Shown: piece by piece, positions 38,948 to 51,217 of the stretch
How the letters are laid out: each line of letters starts with the position of its first letter
Position numbering within the stretch: position 1 is the first letter of the stretch
Assembly (NCBI GenBank): GCA_005281725.1
Contig: SSBO01000009.1
Coordinates: 6,076,303-6,140,302, forward strand
DNA: 64,000 nucleotides
DNA from: Wuchereria bancrofti
Lineage: Eukaryota > Nematoda > Chromadorea > Rhabditida > Onchocercidae
Direction: 5' to 3'
The notes under the pieces: generated by a model
Databases searched by the model: none
What the model was told of the DNA's origin: nothing
What the model saw: the letters and a program-made list of their open reading frames with translations, nothing else
Made by a program: the position numbers and the translations under genes

Positions 38948-41649
38948 CATATCGATGGCGCTTTAAGCATCAGAAAGTATTCGAAATGAACAGCTCAACA
39001 CTGCTTCAATTCTCATTTACCAATGTTAAAATCAAAGCATCTTATCCCTCAAAATTTTCTGTACTTGGCTGTTACAAAATTCAGTATGCAAAGCTATTTT
39101 TAAAATGTTTGCTGCTTAATTGGTAAATTGCGGAAACTCATAAACGTCACTACTCATAACCAAACAGTTGAAACATTTAAGCGCACCATATGGGTACAAA
39201 TGTCAGACAAATCGGTCGCAGGGAGACAGGATCATTCACATATGCGCCATCTCACAACATTACTCTACGTGAGTCACATGAATTCCTATGGTATAAGCCG
39301 TTCCACATCACTTTGATATTACGGTCGGAATCAAACTATGTCACTTTGATCATACGTTTTCGATAACGGAATTGGTTTTATTACGGTTGACGTACTTGTT
39401 AGGGGAATTTGTTGCTGGTGCGTTGTTTTGCATAGGAACTCAGATTTAAATCGTGTTTGAATTTGTGGGCATGTAAGAAATTGCACGGACTTATCAATAC
39501 ACTTCGGGAAGATCTAATAATCTAATGCAAACTATTCAGTATAAAGGAAGCATTATATCGAGTTATCTATAAATGTTATACTTCTAAAAGAAGTATAACA
39601 TTCACCTAAGAAGTTGCATAATGCAAAGAAAATGAAGATGATGCCAACCGAACATGAGATTCCTAATGCATGGCTGCAGCGACTCGTTCTAAAAAGATTT
39701 TACGTTGACTACTTGGATGTGTACTGAATACAATTCGAGTACGATCCCTTCAAGGTACTTCTGCAGCTGTTGGTTTGTGTATTGTTTATATATTATTTGT
39801 GAAATGAAAGCATCTGGATAATCTCGAAATGCTTTTGGTTAATGAGGATCAGTGCTGGACTGTTGCTACTTCATCGCAGGATAAAGGCAAGTATCGCTTT
39901 ACTGAGTTTAAAATGGCTCTGAATTGTCAAGAAGTTGCCTACGTTAGTTCCTTTCTTATTGCCGTCACTTAATATGGTTGACTGCAATAAAACAGAACTG
40001 GTACGAAGTAGACGATAAAATAATCAAGGTGACCATTTTGTGTTTTTTTGATGACTAAAATTTTCTTCTGTATGACAGTAGTTTTTATTTCCTGACGTGA
40101 AAGAAGTGCTAAAATGCGCTACTTAAAAGGATTTGTAGTTGTAATAACTGGACGGTACAAGTCGTAGTGCATAGATAATTGCTTTTGATGTTAGATCAAA
40201 CAAATTTAACATTTTTACCAGAAAGATTATCAAAAGGAATCTCTAGTTTTTTGAAGGGGTCATTTTATTAGTTGGCTACTGAAAAAGGAATGTTGAGTGG
40301 AATGAAAAAGGAATGAAGCTTGAATTCCTAACTGAATCATTTATTGACTGATGATACAGCTGGGTAAGTATTGATTGATGATACAACTGGGTGAGAAAAG
40401 ATGCTTTTCTATTGTAATGTAGAGCTGCTAAAAAAGAGGCCTTAAAGGTATTCTTGGTACCCTGCGTGTTTCGTTTCAGCTGATCACAGTAGTGTCATTA
40501 AAATAAATAGTAAATGCAAAAGGAACGGAAATCATAAGGTACTTACTAGTATGTTCGGAATGCTGATTCCATTCTGGCGAAAACTAGTTGCAACAATAAA
40601 GGGATTAATAAAGGCATTTTTTTTTCTTTTTGCATTCTTTGGAAGGCTCTGTTTAAAAGAAGAGATCGATATGGATAAAAAGAGTGCCACTACTGGATGT
40701 TCGGTAATGGAAAGATGTATTTTGCATTGAAGCTATAGGAGAATCCATATATACTCAGGTGGGACGATTACGTTTTTGCATTTCTGCTGTTGGTAGCAGG
40801 CATACTGGATGTTTCGGACGAAGCATCACATGAACCATCCGTATATATCTTGGATCCTAATACAGAACGGTTCTTAACATCTGCAAGAGGGATGAAGCTT
40901 TCTGTAAGGTTCAAGACATCAACGAATTTTTTTTATGAGACATAAACGAAGATTTATGAAACAAAGATTTATCTAAAATTGTTGAAAACTAGTTAAAAGA
41001 GTCGTTCCACTCGTCATCGTTCTGTGGTAAGAAAGCCGTTCGAGTTAAAACTTGACACACAGCGTATGAAAAGTGATAACAGAGAACTGGACTGATAATT
41101 GCATTTGAATTCATCTGCAGAGAAAGCATTGCCTATAAAAAGTACTACCTACTTAATATGGATCAGATTTCTTGAAATAGTCGAAGTTAAGGATATGTAC
41201 ATTAACAACTGTACTGAAAAGATGGACTGAATACTTTTTTAAAATATGATCTTTCAGACATTTTGCAACATAAGACTAAAACAGTTGAGTTTAAGGTAAC
41301 TTGGCCGAAGAGAGGAAAAAACTTTATGAAACGTAGTAAAAAACACATTACTAATATTAAGAAAATGATTCATACTTTTTCCTCGCGAATTAATTCAGCG
41401 ACTTCTTAACTTAAGCACCTTACCACTGTGTAAAAATGACAACGTTCGGACAGTTTAGTAATTTGGGTTTATACAGTTTTGAGCTATCGATTAGATCATT
41501 TAGTAAGTAATAAGACATGACGGTATCATAATTTGAACATTGTGAAACATTTCTGTATTGTCGCTATAGTAATTTCTCATTTCTGTTTTCTTGCGTAATG
41601 TTACGTTAATCCACTCTTCAGTACTAGTACTAACATCTCAAATTTGATA

Positions 41650-41668
41650 ATTATTTTTATACTTGCAG
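41650..41668 (+). promoter_or_regulatory. Probable spliced-leader trans-splice acceptor of the ZNF280-like gene
   Basis: TTATTTTTATACTTGCAG ends directly at the ATG of the zinc-finger gene. Without an upstream coding exon, a pyrimidine-rich acceptor touching the start codon is the typical nematode trans-splice site. An untranslated cis exon is the alternative. Confidence 0.5.
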
Positions 41669-44384
41669 ATGACGAAATGCCCAGAAGTAATAACACTTGA
41701 TAACAGCGATGACGACGATAGTGATGGGCACAATTCAGTAGGCCGAAATGTGGGGGCAACTGCCTCGGTTATTCGTGCGAAACCTCTCAGTTTCTCAGCA
41801 CTACAAGCCAGGGTTGGTTTTTAGTTTTTCTTCAGTTATGACAGTTTCCTTTGTGGACTAAATAGTATTTGAAGGATCAGAGAAAATTTATCTAGAAAAC
41901 ATTTTGTACAAGTACTGATTTTTCAAAAGAAACTTTAGGCGAATGAATAGTCGTCCTGAATATTGTAACTTTCTGTTGTACTGCTTATATAAATTAATGA
42001 CGTAGGAAATATGACTCAGCAAATAGATTGTTGAAAGGATGAAATAGTTTGCTGGAGCAGCTACATAACTTGAGGTTGAGTAATTAGTCGTTAAGTTCCA
42101 AACAGCAGTTTGCATAGACTCAATCGTTTTTCAAATAAAGTTTATATCAGTTGATTAAATAGTTCATAATAAGCTTTCGGTAAAGTGCTAATGAAAGAAT
42201 CATGTGTGTAAATTACAGCAGTCTTCAGTCAGTAAACTACCATTGCGTACTACAGCTCCCCGTCGAGCAGAGTTTTGCCGAATCAATGTTTCGGAAACTC
42301 TTGCACCACTAATGTTGCAAAAAGTCTCGTTAGCTTCATATACCGAGCAATCGGTTTTGGAAATTCGCAATCACGCCATATCGGAAGCTGAAAATGATGT
42401 TAGTTATACAGCTTTATCATTGTCACGGAAAGAAAATAGCTTGGATTCATATTGCTATGAAAGTTACGATCCAAAAGCACCACCATTTGAGGCACAACAG
42501 TTCAATGTCAAATTCCGAGTACGTTCATTTCTTATTTAAATTAAGCTATAATTTATCGAAATTGAGAATACGTAATAGTATTTGATGTGTCTTTATCCAT
42601 TAGCCATCAACAAATTGAGTAACGGATGGAGAGCACTTCGATAGGTTTTGCCTGGAATTCATTCATGACTTGCCACAGCGAATGTGTTGTACAGAATTAT
42701 CAGATAGAAGAAGTAGCAAGAAAATTGAATGATTATCTAACTTAAGAAATATAATCACCACATCCTTCCTCATCAGTATACTTCATGTAGTTTACGATAA
42801 AGTACATTACTTTTTGCTCTTGCCTCAATTGTCAGTTTGATTATTATATGAATGTTTTCAGTGTTCCGTTGGAAGCTGCAGAATGCTGCTTTCAAATAAT
42901 GTAAGTTTCATGTTCCACCTTTGGGCACATTTAACTGAGTTCAGTTATGGCAGTGGTCCTAACTGCCCTCGAGAAATGCATCGCTTCTGCCGTTGTCCGC
43001 AATGCCTGCATTTATTCCCTACGGCATATCGTCTGCAAATCCACTATGATAATGTTCACAGTGCAACGCCATCCTCATCCACATGTAAAATATGTGAAAT
43101 CACTGTAGATGAAGTATGTATGTATAACATTTTTTTCAGAATTCGTATTTTTTACGATGCTGTACTTTATGTTTAAAAATGTGATACTCTTAGACTACTG
43201 TTATTAGTTACAAGTTCCTAATTCAGCTTATAATCTTAGAATCCTTACCAAACTCGAATCTGTATGATTTATTGAAATATTGGAAGTATTTATTCATTCC
43301 ATTATTGTAACAGAAATGCATCGTTAAGAAAATTCTGTGTGCTTAGAAGGTCAGTATTTAGTTGATTATAAACAAAACTGGATCGCAACTTTGGTGTGTT
43401 TACAATTTTCTTTCCTCTCATTCAAATCTGTTTTAACCGAAAATGTAATTATTATGATTTCAGGGCAAGCACCGGCAAATTCATGGCGATTTCGATGCTC
43501 CATTTCATTGCAGGAAATGTCGATACAGGACATCGATGAGAACCCATTTCATAGATCATTTTGTTCGATTTCATTCGAATACACGCACTTTATTATGTCC
43601 GTTCTGTCTTTACTGCCATATTATACCTAAAGACAATACGTCATCTGTGATAAGTGAACACGAATATGTTAAACATTTTTTGCTACATCAGGAAGGTGAG
43701 ATATTTCAAGAATATGAACAAATAATGTTCTGTTAACGTAATTTTTCTATATAAATCTCTACATTGTTTAATATCAATTAGTTGCACAACTTCAAATAAA
43801 TTGTAACTGATAAAATGACGATAATCTTTCTAATTTTAGAAAACTATGGTTGTGATCAGTGCTCACTGAAATTCATACGACATGCTGATAAAATTGCTCA
43901 TCGGAAAGAACATACTCAACCAAATCTGAAATGGATTTCAAAAAGTGTGCAAGTACATACAAGACGAAAGGTAAAAACTGATTTGACATTTTTACACTGT
44001 CTATCTTTACTTGATCCCGTTCCACTTTAACATTTTATTCTTTCTTGGCTTAAAGAAAAGTAGCTGTTTTTCTTAATAAAGTTTCGTACAAAAAGATTTC
44101 GACTAGATTAGTTTTGGTTGTCCTTCAGCGAACCTTTTATAAATCTCTGTCTCTATCAAGAGTACTGTTTTTTTTTTTTTTTAAAGGGCCGTAAGTTATG
44201 GTCAAGAAAAAAGAAGTGGAAATGCATGGAATGTAATGAAGGGTTAAAGGATGTGTGCGGACATTTCAAACGTACGTATTATTGTTCTCCTTGCGGTTAT
44301 CGTACAAACTGTCACGTTGCGTTACAAAGACACAAATTCATCAAGTGCAAAAAGGAACGAGGAGGGATGACGAGGCAAATTTAA
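41669..44384 (+). CDS. ZNF280-like C2H2 zinc-finger protein, 6 exons
   Basis: Exons 41669-41812, 42219-42518, 42862-43113, 43464-43695, 43840-43970, 44187-44384; 1257 nt, 418 residues. The N-terminal 148 residues are low in motifs, with an acidic DNSDDDDSD near residue 11. From residue 149 come closely packed fingers: CSVGSC...HLWAH, RCPQCLHLFPTAYRLQIHYD, TCKICEITVDEG with HRQIH, HCRKCRYRTSMRTHFIDH, LLCPFCLYC...H, CDQCSLKFIRHADKIAH, then WKCMECNEG and YYCSPCGYRTNCHVALQRHK. The order (CPQC finger, short CKIC finger, CRYR finger, LLCPFC finger, CDQC...ADKIAH finger) is that of the vertebrate ZNF280/POGZ group. Those are nuclear chromatin-linked factors, so a nuclear DNA- or chromatin-binding role is inferred. 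The start lies directly behind an acceptor. An AATAAA follows 37 nt after the stop. Confidence 0.9.
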
Positions 44385-44420
44385 GCTTTATCACTATTCT
44401 TACAAAGCAGCATAATCATA

Positions 44421-44426
44421 AATAAA
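44421..44426 (+). terminator. Poly(A) signal AATAAA between ZNF280-like gene and orphan gene
   Basis: Lies 37 nt after the zinc-finger stop and 235 nt before the next ATG, a usual spacing for 3'-end formation inside a nematode operon. Confidence 0.55.
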
Positions 44427-44660
44427 GTGTGAAAAACATTTGTGTTGTTATTGTTATTTCAACTGCCACGACACATTGCAGTACTTATTTGGTTTGTGTC
44501 AAGTAATACATATTGAATAACTCCGAACTTTACTTATTGTAAGCGTTTCTTCTATAACTCTCTTTGTTGCATTTCGACACTTAATAAAGTTTGCTTACTA
44601 GATAGGAGAAGATTCAAAAATATAAATGATATTTTATTTATTTCTGAACAAGAATCTCTG

Positions 44661-45814
44661 ATGGAAAGCACAAATTTATTTAATCATAGGCTTGCAAAGT
44701 AATTTTTGTTACGATAAAGGTTTGTAACAGTTTAGACTATTGTTTTAGGGATTGATTAGTTTCCTGTTTCAGAGCTCAATTGTTACCTTCATTAGTTGTG
44801 TGTAATCGATGTAAACGTGCATCATGTATTGAACGAAACATTTTGGACCATGTGCGTGATTGCAGTGGAGGACGTTGTGTTGTTGTTGATCTGAAGCAAG
44901 AAAAGAGTAATATTCTCAGCCAATATAATGATGAACTAGAGGTTAGTATCATCTTATGTATTTTTACTTTATTTTGTAATGCGTCTTCATAATTACTTCC
45001 ATATTGAAGGATTGCAGAATGCTCTGTTTTGGTAATTTAAATTAAAAAAAAGGTTTTGGATGAACATCCTGTTCTCAAGTTAATATTATATGAATTGATG
45101 AAAGGCTGATTTTCTGAAGACTCAATAAATTTTGCTCGTTATTACGTCACATGCTGGAATATTTGAAGTAGCTCCTCATTTCCAAACGTTCCAACCGATG
45201 CAGTTTTGCAGTGCTGTATTTCCTTTTAAATAAAAAGGAAAAGAACTGTTAGGAATTGGCTAACTGATCGGAAAATGGTTTGTGATATTTCAAACTTTTG
45301 CTTTTATAGATGAGAATTTTTGCTATTCGTCCGGAGGAAAAAGCAACAAGACTTGATAATGGTGATGTTGCGCCAGACTTTCATAATTTTTGTCGTACAC
45401 GAGATCAAAATTCTTTATCACCTTCTATTGTCAAAGCAAACATGGAACTAAACAACGCTCGTCTACACATTTTGTAAGCTTTTCGTACAACTACTTAGGT
45501 CACAAGGTAGAAATATGCTTCTAGTAATATCAGTTGACAGTAACGATGCTTTTTATTTGCAAACTATACATTTGTGTGTTTAAATCCAAAGCAATCGACG
45601 GACATGCATTGGATTTAGTTGAAGAGAACACGGTTCAAACATAAGTAGTTGAATCTTTTATAAGCATCAAATGACGAACTCATTAACAGTTCAATTTCAC
45701 AGTCCTAAAGGAACTTTGAACTCTCCAAAATCAAAGTTATCGGAAGTTATGAATGAAATATTTGCAGGAAGAAAATTTGTCCGAGGCCGCGGTTTTCTTT
45801 TGCCGATATGCTGA
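44661..45814 (+). CDS. Small orphan protein with Cys/His cluster, likely second gene of an operon
   Basis: Exons 44661-44698, 44773-44941, 45310-45473, 45703-45814; 483 nt, 160 residues, all junctions in phase. Near the N-terminus sits CNRCKRASCIERNILDHVRDC, a possible zinc-binding cluster (C-x2-C-x5-C, then H and C). The rest is polar, with FHNFCRTRDQNSLSPS in the middle and a basic FAGRKFVRGRGFLLPIC end. No family is recognised. It follows the ZNF280-like gene on the same strand with 277 bp between stop and ATG, and an AAG lies 9 nt upstream of the ATG that could serve as an SL acceptor. The alternative, that these are extra 3' exons of the zinc-finger gene, is weaker because that gene has its own stop and poly(A) signal. 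An AATAAA lies near 45959. Confidence 0.6.
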
Positions 45815-48083
45815 ACTGTTCTTGATCATCGTTTCTTCATGTACTTCCTTTGAGTTTGTATTATCAGTCATTTGTTGCTCATATGTTTGTTTTCTATCAG
45901 TTTATAAAATTTCGAATTTTAGTAGCATGTAACTCAGATCTCGTTTTTTAAGATCTAATAATAAAATGATTGCGAAAATCAATAATTTCGTCGGTTATAT
46001 TATACTTAGATCTCAATGACGTCATGAGTGGTGTTTTTTTGTCTTATTACCCCAGCCTTAAAATCCAGGACCTTGAAAAGCATGTATCAACTGGGAAAAA
46101 ATCTTTGGTTTAATAAATATTTATAACTGCTTTTAGAACCTTTAAATAGTACACCGCTCAATCCTGTGTATTTGGTGTTATTTGGTGTCTGTTTTATGCC
46201 ATTATCCGGTAGGTGTTATTTCTACCAAATGCTGTCCAAAAGATCTGTTACATTCCGGTCTCATGTATCCTTTGTTATTTATTATAATGTGAGATGTATG
46301 AATTTATATTACAGCACACGTAATTGGTGTCACTGTTTATGTGGTTAAAGATAGCAATGAAGTGAGAAACCCATGATATTTCGTTCATTTATTCGCTTAA
46401 TTTTTGCATTCGAGATCGGAATTGGCACAAAGTAATCGATAATATGTGTAGCTGAGTGAGAGAAAGGACAAAATTTAAGTAAAGTAGAAACAATTAAGGT
46501 GAGCTTTTTTCTGAAAGTTCTGATCACTGGTTACATCATCATCGTCATAAACTTACAGCTTGAAATAAATCGCTAAAAATGTTCTTACATTCCTACATTG
46601 GGGATTACAGCCCATGGGTTATGGAGGAACTCTATTACGATTATCACTTTATAAAATCAAGTTGGGATCTGGGAACAGTTGCTAACAATGAAGAGATTTT
46701 GGTGCTTTACTGATGTCCTTCTGTGGTAAAAGACACGCATCCCAAGAGGTAGCGGATTTATTAAGATCCAGTATTATGAGAGAACTATGGGAAGGGAAGT
46801 GAGGAGTTCTCATACTTCTGATAAATTCAGTATTCATATTTCGGGGATAATAAGGATGTGTCAGTATCATTTCATTAGTTGCTACAGTATCACACTTCTC
46901 TGTGGACAGCATTATGAAAGCAGTAAGTATGAAGTGCATCTTTCATACTAAAGTCGAAGTTGTGTGAACAAAAGTTTTAAAAGATTAGAAATTAAGGACT
47001 GAGGATATACGGTTGATTGTAGAGTGTGAAGAGCACTGTTAGTAGCTAGAGCTAAATAAGATATTGCTGACAGGAATTTAGCCAAATATACCTGGCAGGA
47101 GTAGTGGACAAATGTCTTTGATGATTTAGAGGATGCTTCTATGTTCTATGAAATACGAAAATGGAATGCATTTGCTGGTAAAATAGATACTCGACGGGAC
47201 ATAACAGTTTTAACATTTTTACGGCAGAATGCACCAAGCAGCTTTAAACGCTTCGTGTAATTCATTCTTTCCCAAAAATTATATCATGAATTAATGAACG
47301 AAAGTTGTAATGAACTTGAAAATTAGTGAGGTTGGAGATCTATTGTCTTTCTGAATAATTATTTTATTTCACATCACTTTACTGCTTTACATCATATTTA
47401 AGGAAATATTGCCATTTTAAACGTTTTCCAACAAAAATTTTCAGTTTTACAAATGGACATTTACGCGTGACAGTAGCAAAATTCAATCCACTTAGCTGAT
47501 ATTTTGATGTGTAATACAAGAAGGCTCTGAATCACCAGAAGGATTCAGGATAACACTCGTTACGAATCCAACTTTCCACTCTAATTTTGACATCCACGTA
47601 CCTATTTTTTACCTTCTAGCATTTAATAGTAATTAATAATAATAATAATAATAAATAATAATAATAAATAATAATTAACAATAATTAGTAATTAATAATC
47701 AATAATAATAATAAAATTAAAATAATAATAATAATAAAGAAACTAACTGCAAAAATTTGAGACATTTCTAGAGAATCTATAATCCGGATTTCATAGATGT
47801 AATCTAGTGTTATTTATTCAGTTCCATATATGTTTTGGAATTTGAAGAACATCCGTAAAAGTTGCAACAACTCGTTGAATCATAGTGATAGATGAATGCA
47901 TATTAAATATCTATGAATTCGAGGCAACATGACCGATGATTCTATTTTGAAACAAAATTGTTTTTTTTTTTTTTTGTTTCATTACTTCGAATATAAGAAA
48001 ACTTCTTTAGTATTTCCTGAAGTTTTAAAAAAAAGAAATTTTTATCCGTCATAATATTATACTTTTCTCTTTCTTTTTTTGAA
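45815..48083. other. Convergent intergenic stretch, no gene seen
   Basis: Lies between the orphan gene (+) and the GST gene (-). The frames at 46166-46348, 46345-46527 and 46682-46939 lack splice signals and family motifs. A minus-strand AATAAA (TTTATT at 47813-47818) could be the GST poly(A) signal. Confidence 0.5.
47629..47743. repeat. AAT microsatellite, imperfect
   Basis: Repeated AAT units, broken by AATT and AAC variants, run over about 115 bp. Confidence 0.95.
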
Positions 48084-49792
48084 TTATGAACAATCAGTTA
48101 TTTGTACAGCATTACTGTTTGCATCTAATTTTTGTTGACAGTAGTTCCCCAACTCAGTTAGTTGTGAGATTCTCTCATACATGTATTTCGTTAATGGATA
48201 CCTGTCGAGATTTACATTCTTCTCGTGATCCATTAATGAATTGAAAAATGTGTAAATCATCAAGTCAACCCATGTAATCTGAAATACATCTCAATATTAG
48301 GACAACAGTTTAGTTCCATTTCATTCAGCACTTTGTTCTTATGTTCGGACAACTGAAAAAGTTGAGCAGTAAAGAAGTCTATCACTATTTGTGAATCATT
48401 CCTGTTTCGATTTGATTTCGAATCCCACATGGTCATCGAGATTCATTTACTTTGTATTTGAGTTATTTGTTCAAAGAAAATTTTTTTTTACCTCTTCTCC
48501 GATCAGATAAGAAGTGTTGTTCTGAGTCAGTTGTTTCTCGATAATAGATGCAACTCGATTATGAACTCCCTTAAGTTTTATATCATCAGCTATTACAATC
48601 TGGAATTGTCGCAACCACTATGAGATAATAAAAACATTTATGTTGAAGTTTCAAACTATGTTAAATTAGCCAGCAGGAAAATGGACCTTAAACAGTATAT
48701 TCAGCTCTTGAAATCCTTCTGGGTACGTTATATATTCATTGCGTTTTTTACAAAATGCTGCAAAAAGTTGGTAACAATTTATAATTTTATAAACTTCCAA
48801 TTTCTCCCAGAAAACATAATTTGGAGTTTAAAATCAATTTAAAAGTGCTAATTTAAGCAACTAACATCGGTATAGATGTTATTATCATCACCCGTTGATC
48901 CGAAAACTGAAACCTGAGCCTCAAGAAGCAAATCAGCAAACATATCGAGCAATGCGTCAGATGTTGCATTTTGTCCGGAAAGTCCTGCCAAATCACTCTT
49001 TATGTTGAGAAAGAAGAGGCAGATAAGTGATTTTAGTCAAACAAAAACTGTTTTAACCTTCTTTCAATCATAATAAGCATAGTGAAGCAATCTATACGAA
49101 TATAAAACAAATTTCCCATTGGTTAGCAATTGATAAACTATAAAAAAATTACCAATTTATCATACGAAATTGTCTTTTCTAACAATCCTTAACGTATAAA
49201 GAATAGAAATGAAGCACAATATGAAGAGTTGATGTAACTGTGGGAGCTCTAATTGTGTCCATAATAACTTACCGAACCTCCAGGCTAAATGACGACAAAT
49301 GGCAGTCTGTCCACTTAACTTGACATCATCTATTTCCAGTATCGGTAGTGTTTCAAGTGCAGTCTCTGTAAATTTTCTATTTTAAGGATTTCTTTTCTTG
49401 TTTGTATTTCTAACATTTTCTGAACCAAACTTATTTAAATTTGGAAATTTTCAAACGAATTCTTAGGGATAAAAATTCACATCTTATTCCTCTTCCTTCT
49501 CCTCTATCTCTTAATATTCGTTATTTCAATTTCAGATATTATTTCAAATAAGCTGAAATTCTCCTATCTACAAGTAGATATCACTTTTTTACAGTACTAT
49601 TTCCTCGTCAAATTTCTAGATCATTTTAAAAAAATTTTTAAATTTCAAACCATTTCTAATGTTATTCCATTGTTCTTCCCGATTAATACTTATATCTTCA
49701 TACGGGACATTTGCAATCTTGAACATCAGCCTAGCTAATGTGCCAGTTTGCTGGTTATTAGAACTGTATAGTTTAAATTTCGGGAACAGCAT
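48084..49792 (-). CDS. Glutathione S-transferase-like protein (sigma-like), 6 exons
   Basis: Exons 49792-49651, 49365-49273, 48984-48862, 48757-48687, 48617-48492, 48278-48084; 750 nt, 249 residues. The thioredoxin-like N-domain is clear: FPKFKLYSSNN, FKIANVPYEDISI, LPILEIDDVKLSGQTAICRH (cis-Pro loop and the glutathione-contacting Gln-Thr). The all-helical C-domain contains SYLIGEEVTWVDLMIY, the N-capping region of GSTs. By length-matched alignment with the usual nematode start (KYKLTYFNGRG), the catalytic Tyr position holds Ser and the only Tyr is one residue earlier, so activity is uncertain. The fourth and fifth exons are less typical: exon 3 ends at a weaker GTTGCT donor chosen for phase, and exon 5 could start 18 nt later. 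The start ATG lies directly behind GATCTGCAG, a possible trans-splice site; an ATG 27 nt upstream is not present in this frame (the codon there is TTG-like). Confidence 0.9.
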
Positions 49793-50985
49793 CTGCAGAT
49801 CAATTCTATTTAGTTTCATAAATAATTAAGACAGTAAAGGGAACTAATTAATAAATGTGGCGACAACAGTACTGATAATGTATATCCAATTCTTCACAAA
49901 TCTGGAAAAATGCTACAGAAATTTGACATAGCAACTCCATTGAATAAAATATAATGCATAATCCAAAACTTATTATTTCCCACTTCATCATTCATCTTTG
50001 ATTAATTGCTTCTTTCTTAACTCATGAATTAAGAAACTTCTAAATTTGCCCTGTGTTTCACTTCAATGAACAGCACAGATACTTCATAAAGAAGTTCAGA
50101 ATTTCAGTTTGAATGGTAAGTAATTTTATCATTTCAAAATGATCTTCAGTCAAAGATTTCAGGAATTCACACATTTTGAAAGAAATAAAAACATTCACCG
50201 CACTTCTGAGAAATTAGAAGAACTTTAGCTTAAGGAAGTAACTATTGAAGACATCAGGAATATTCATTGCTTGGGATCAAATCAAGTATGCTTATCAGTG
50301 ATAATTCATATAGATGAACTTTAAAAAGAAATAGAAAAAGAAGAAATTCACGGAATATTTCGAGAATGAAAATGAACAAAAAAATTTCGTTGATTGTAAG
50401 ATTTGATACAAAATGGATCAATAAAATTTACGAACGCATCAATGAAAACAGCGATAAATTTCGAAAAGGATGAAACTGGCTGGCAGTGGAGAACTGAAAG
50501 GGAAGACAGGTCTACTAGGATGAAACATAATCGATCATCTGACGAACGAATCTTTTTTCTGCTTTTGTTGCACATTGCTTTTTTTGCATTGAAATGTGGT
50601 TGAATGTGTTCGTCATTCAGTCCGACATTATGTTGTCATTACTTCCGACTGCTTCATCACACATACTTTTCAGCTGATCCATATTACTGTTCTGTGGTGG
50701 ACGGATAGTATGATCGCACCGGGAGAAACATTTTTATTATCAAACGATCAATTTCACAAAAGAGAAGTAGTAAGCTACAAATGGAAGTAGTATTTGTAAT
50801 GGTGGTACAATGTCTGCATTTGATCGACATTACTTTTGATTCTAATCAAATTATGAATTACTGTCAAAATTAGCTACCAACAATTATGTTAGTTAGTAAT
50901 TATTTCTGCTTGTAAAAAACTTAGAGAAAAGTTAATGAAAAAGCATGGAAATTCACTACAAGTGTTAAACTAATAGCTTCGTTTT
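49793..50985. other. 5' flank of the GST gene, no clear gene
   Basis: The bases next to the GST ATG form a CAG acceptor on the minus strand. Open stretches at 50403-50603 (+), 50348-50575 (-) and 50596-50790 (+, behind ACTTTTCAG at about 50672) have mixed composition but no partner exon or motif I can name. Confidence 0.45.
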
Positions 50986-51054
50986 AAGAAGAGAAGGTTG
51001 TTAGCGCAATGAAACATTAAAAGAAGAGAAGGTTGTTAGCGCAATGAAACATTA
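50986..51054. repeat. Exact two-copy tandem repeat, 35-bp unit
   Basis: The unit beginning AAGAAGAGAAGGTTGTTAGC and ending GAAACATTA occurs twice head to tail, separated by one A. Confidence 0.95.
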
Positions 51055-51217
51055 AAAAAAAATCAATAAAGTAATCAATGCGCAATAAAAATAAATGAAT
51101 AATGATAATGTAATCTTTCATTGTTTATGAAATATTTATGAAAGATTACTTTTAATATATACATGTATTTTTTCAATATATGAAGTAAAACATTAGTCGT
51201 TTAAATTTTATCACTTA

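Larger units (their letters stand above)
38735..41668. other. Intergenic stretch with coding-like islands
   Basis: No joined gene could be built. Islands are: about 39614-39727 (+), reading HNAKKMKMMPTEHEIPNAWL; and about 40741-40915 (+), behind GCTATAG, reading WDDYVFAFLLLVAGILDVSD, then YILDPNTERFLTSARG, up to a GTAAGG. Base composition is more balanced than in 16-36 kb. A short imperfect tandem (TTGAYTGATGATACARCTGG) lies at about 40344-40393. These may be pieces of an old gene or mobile element. Confidence 0.45.

Noticed and set aside
40800..40870. Minus-strand IYTDGS string, as in retroelement RNase H
   Set aside because: The following residues do not continue as RNase H and hit a stop soon; the + strand frame is longer.
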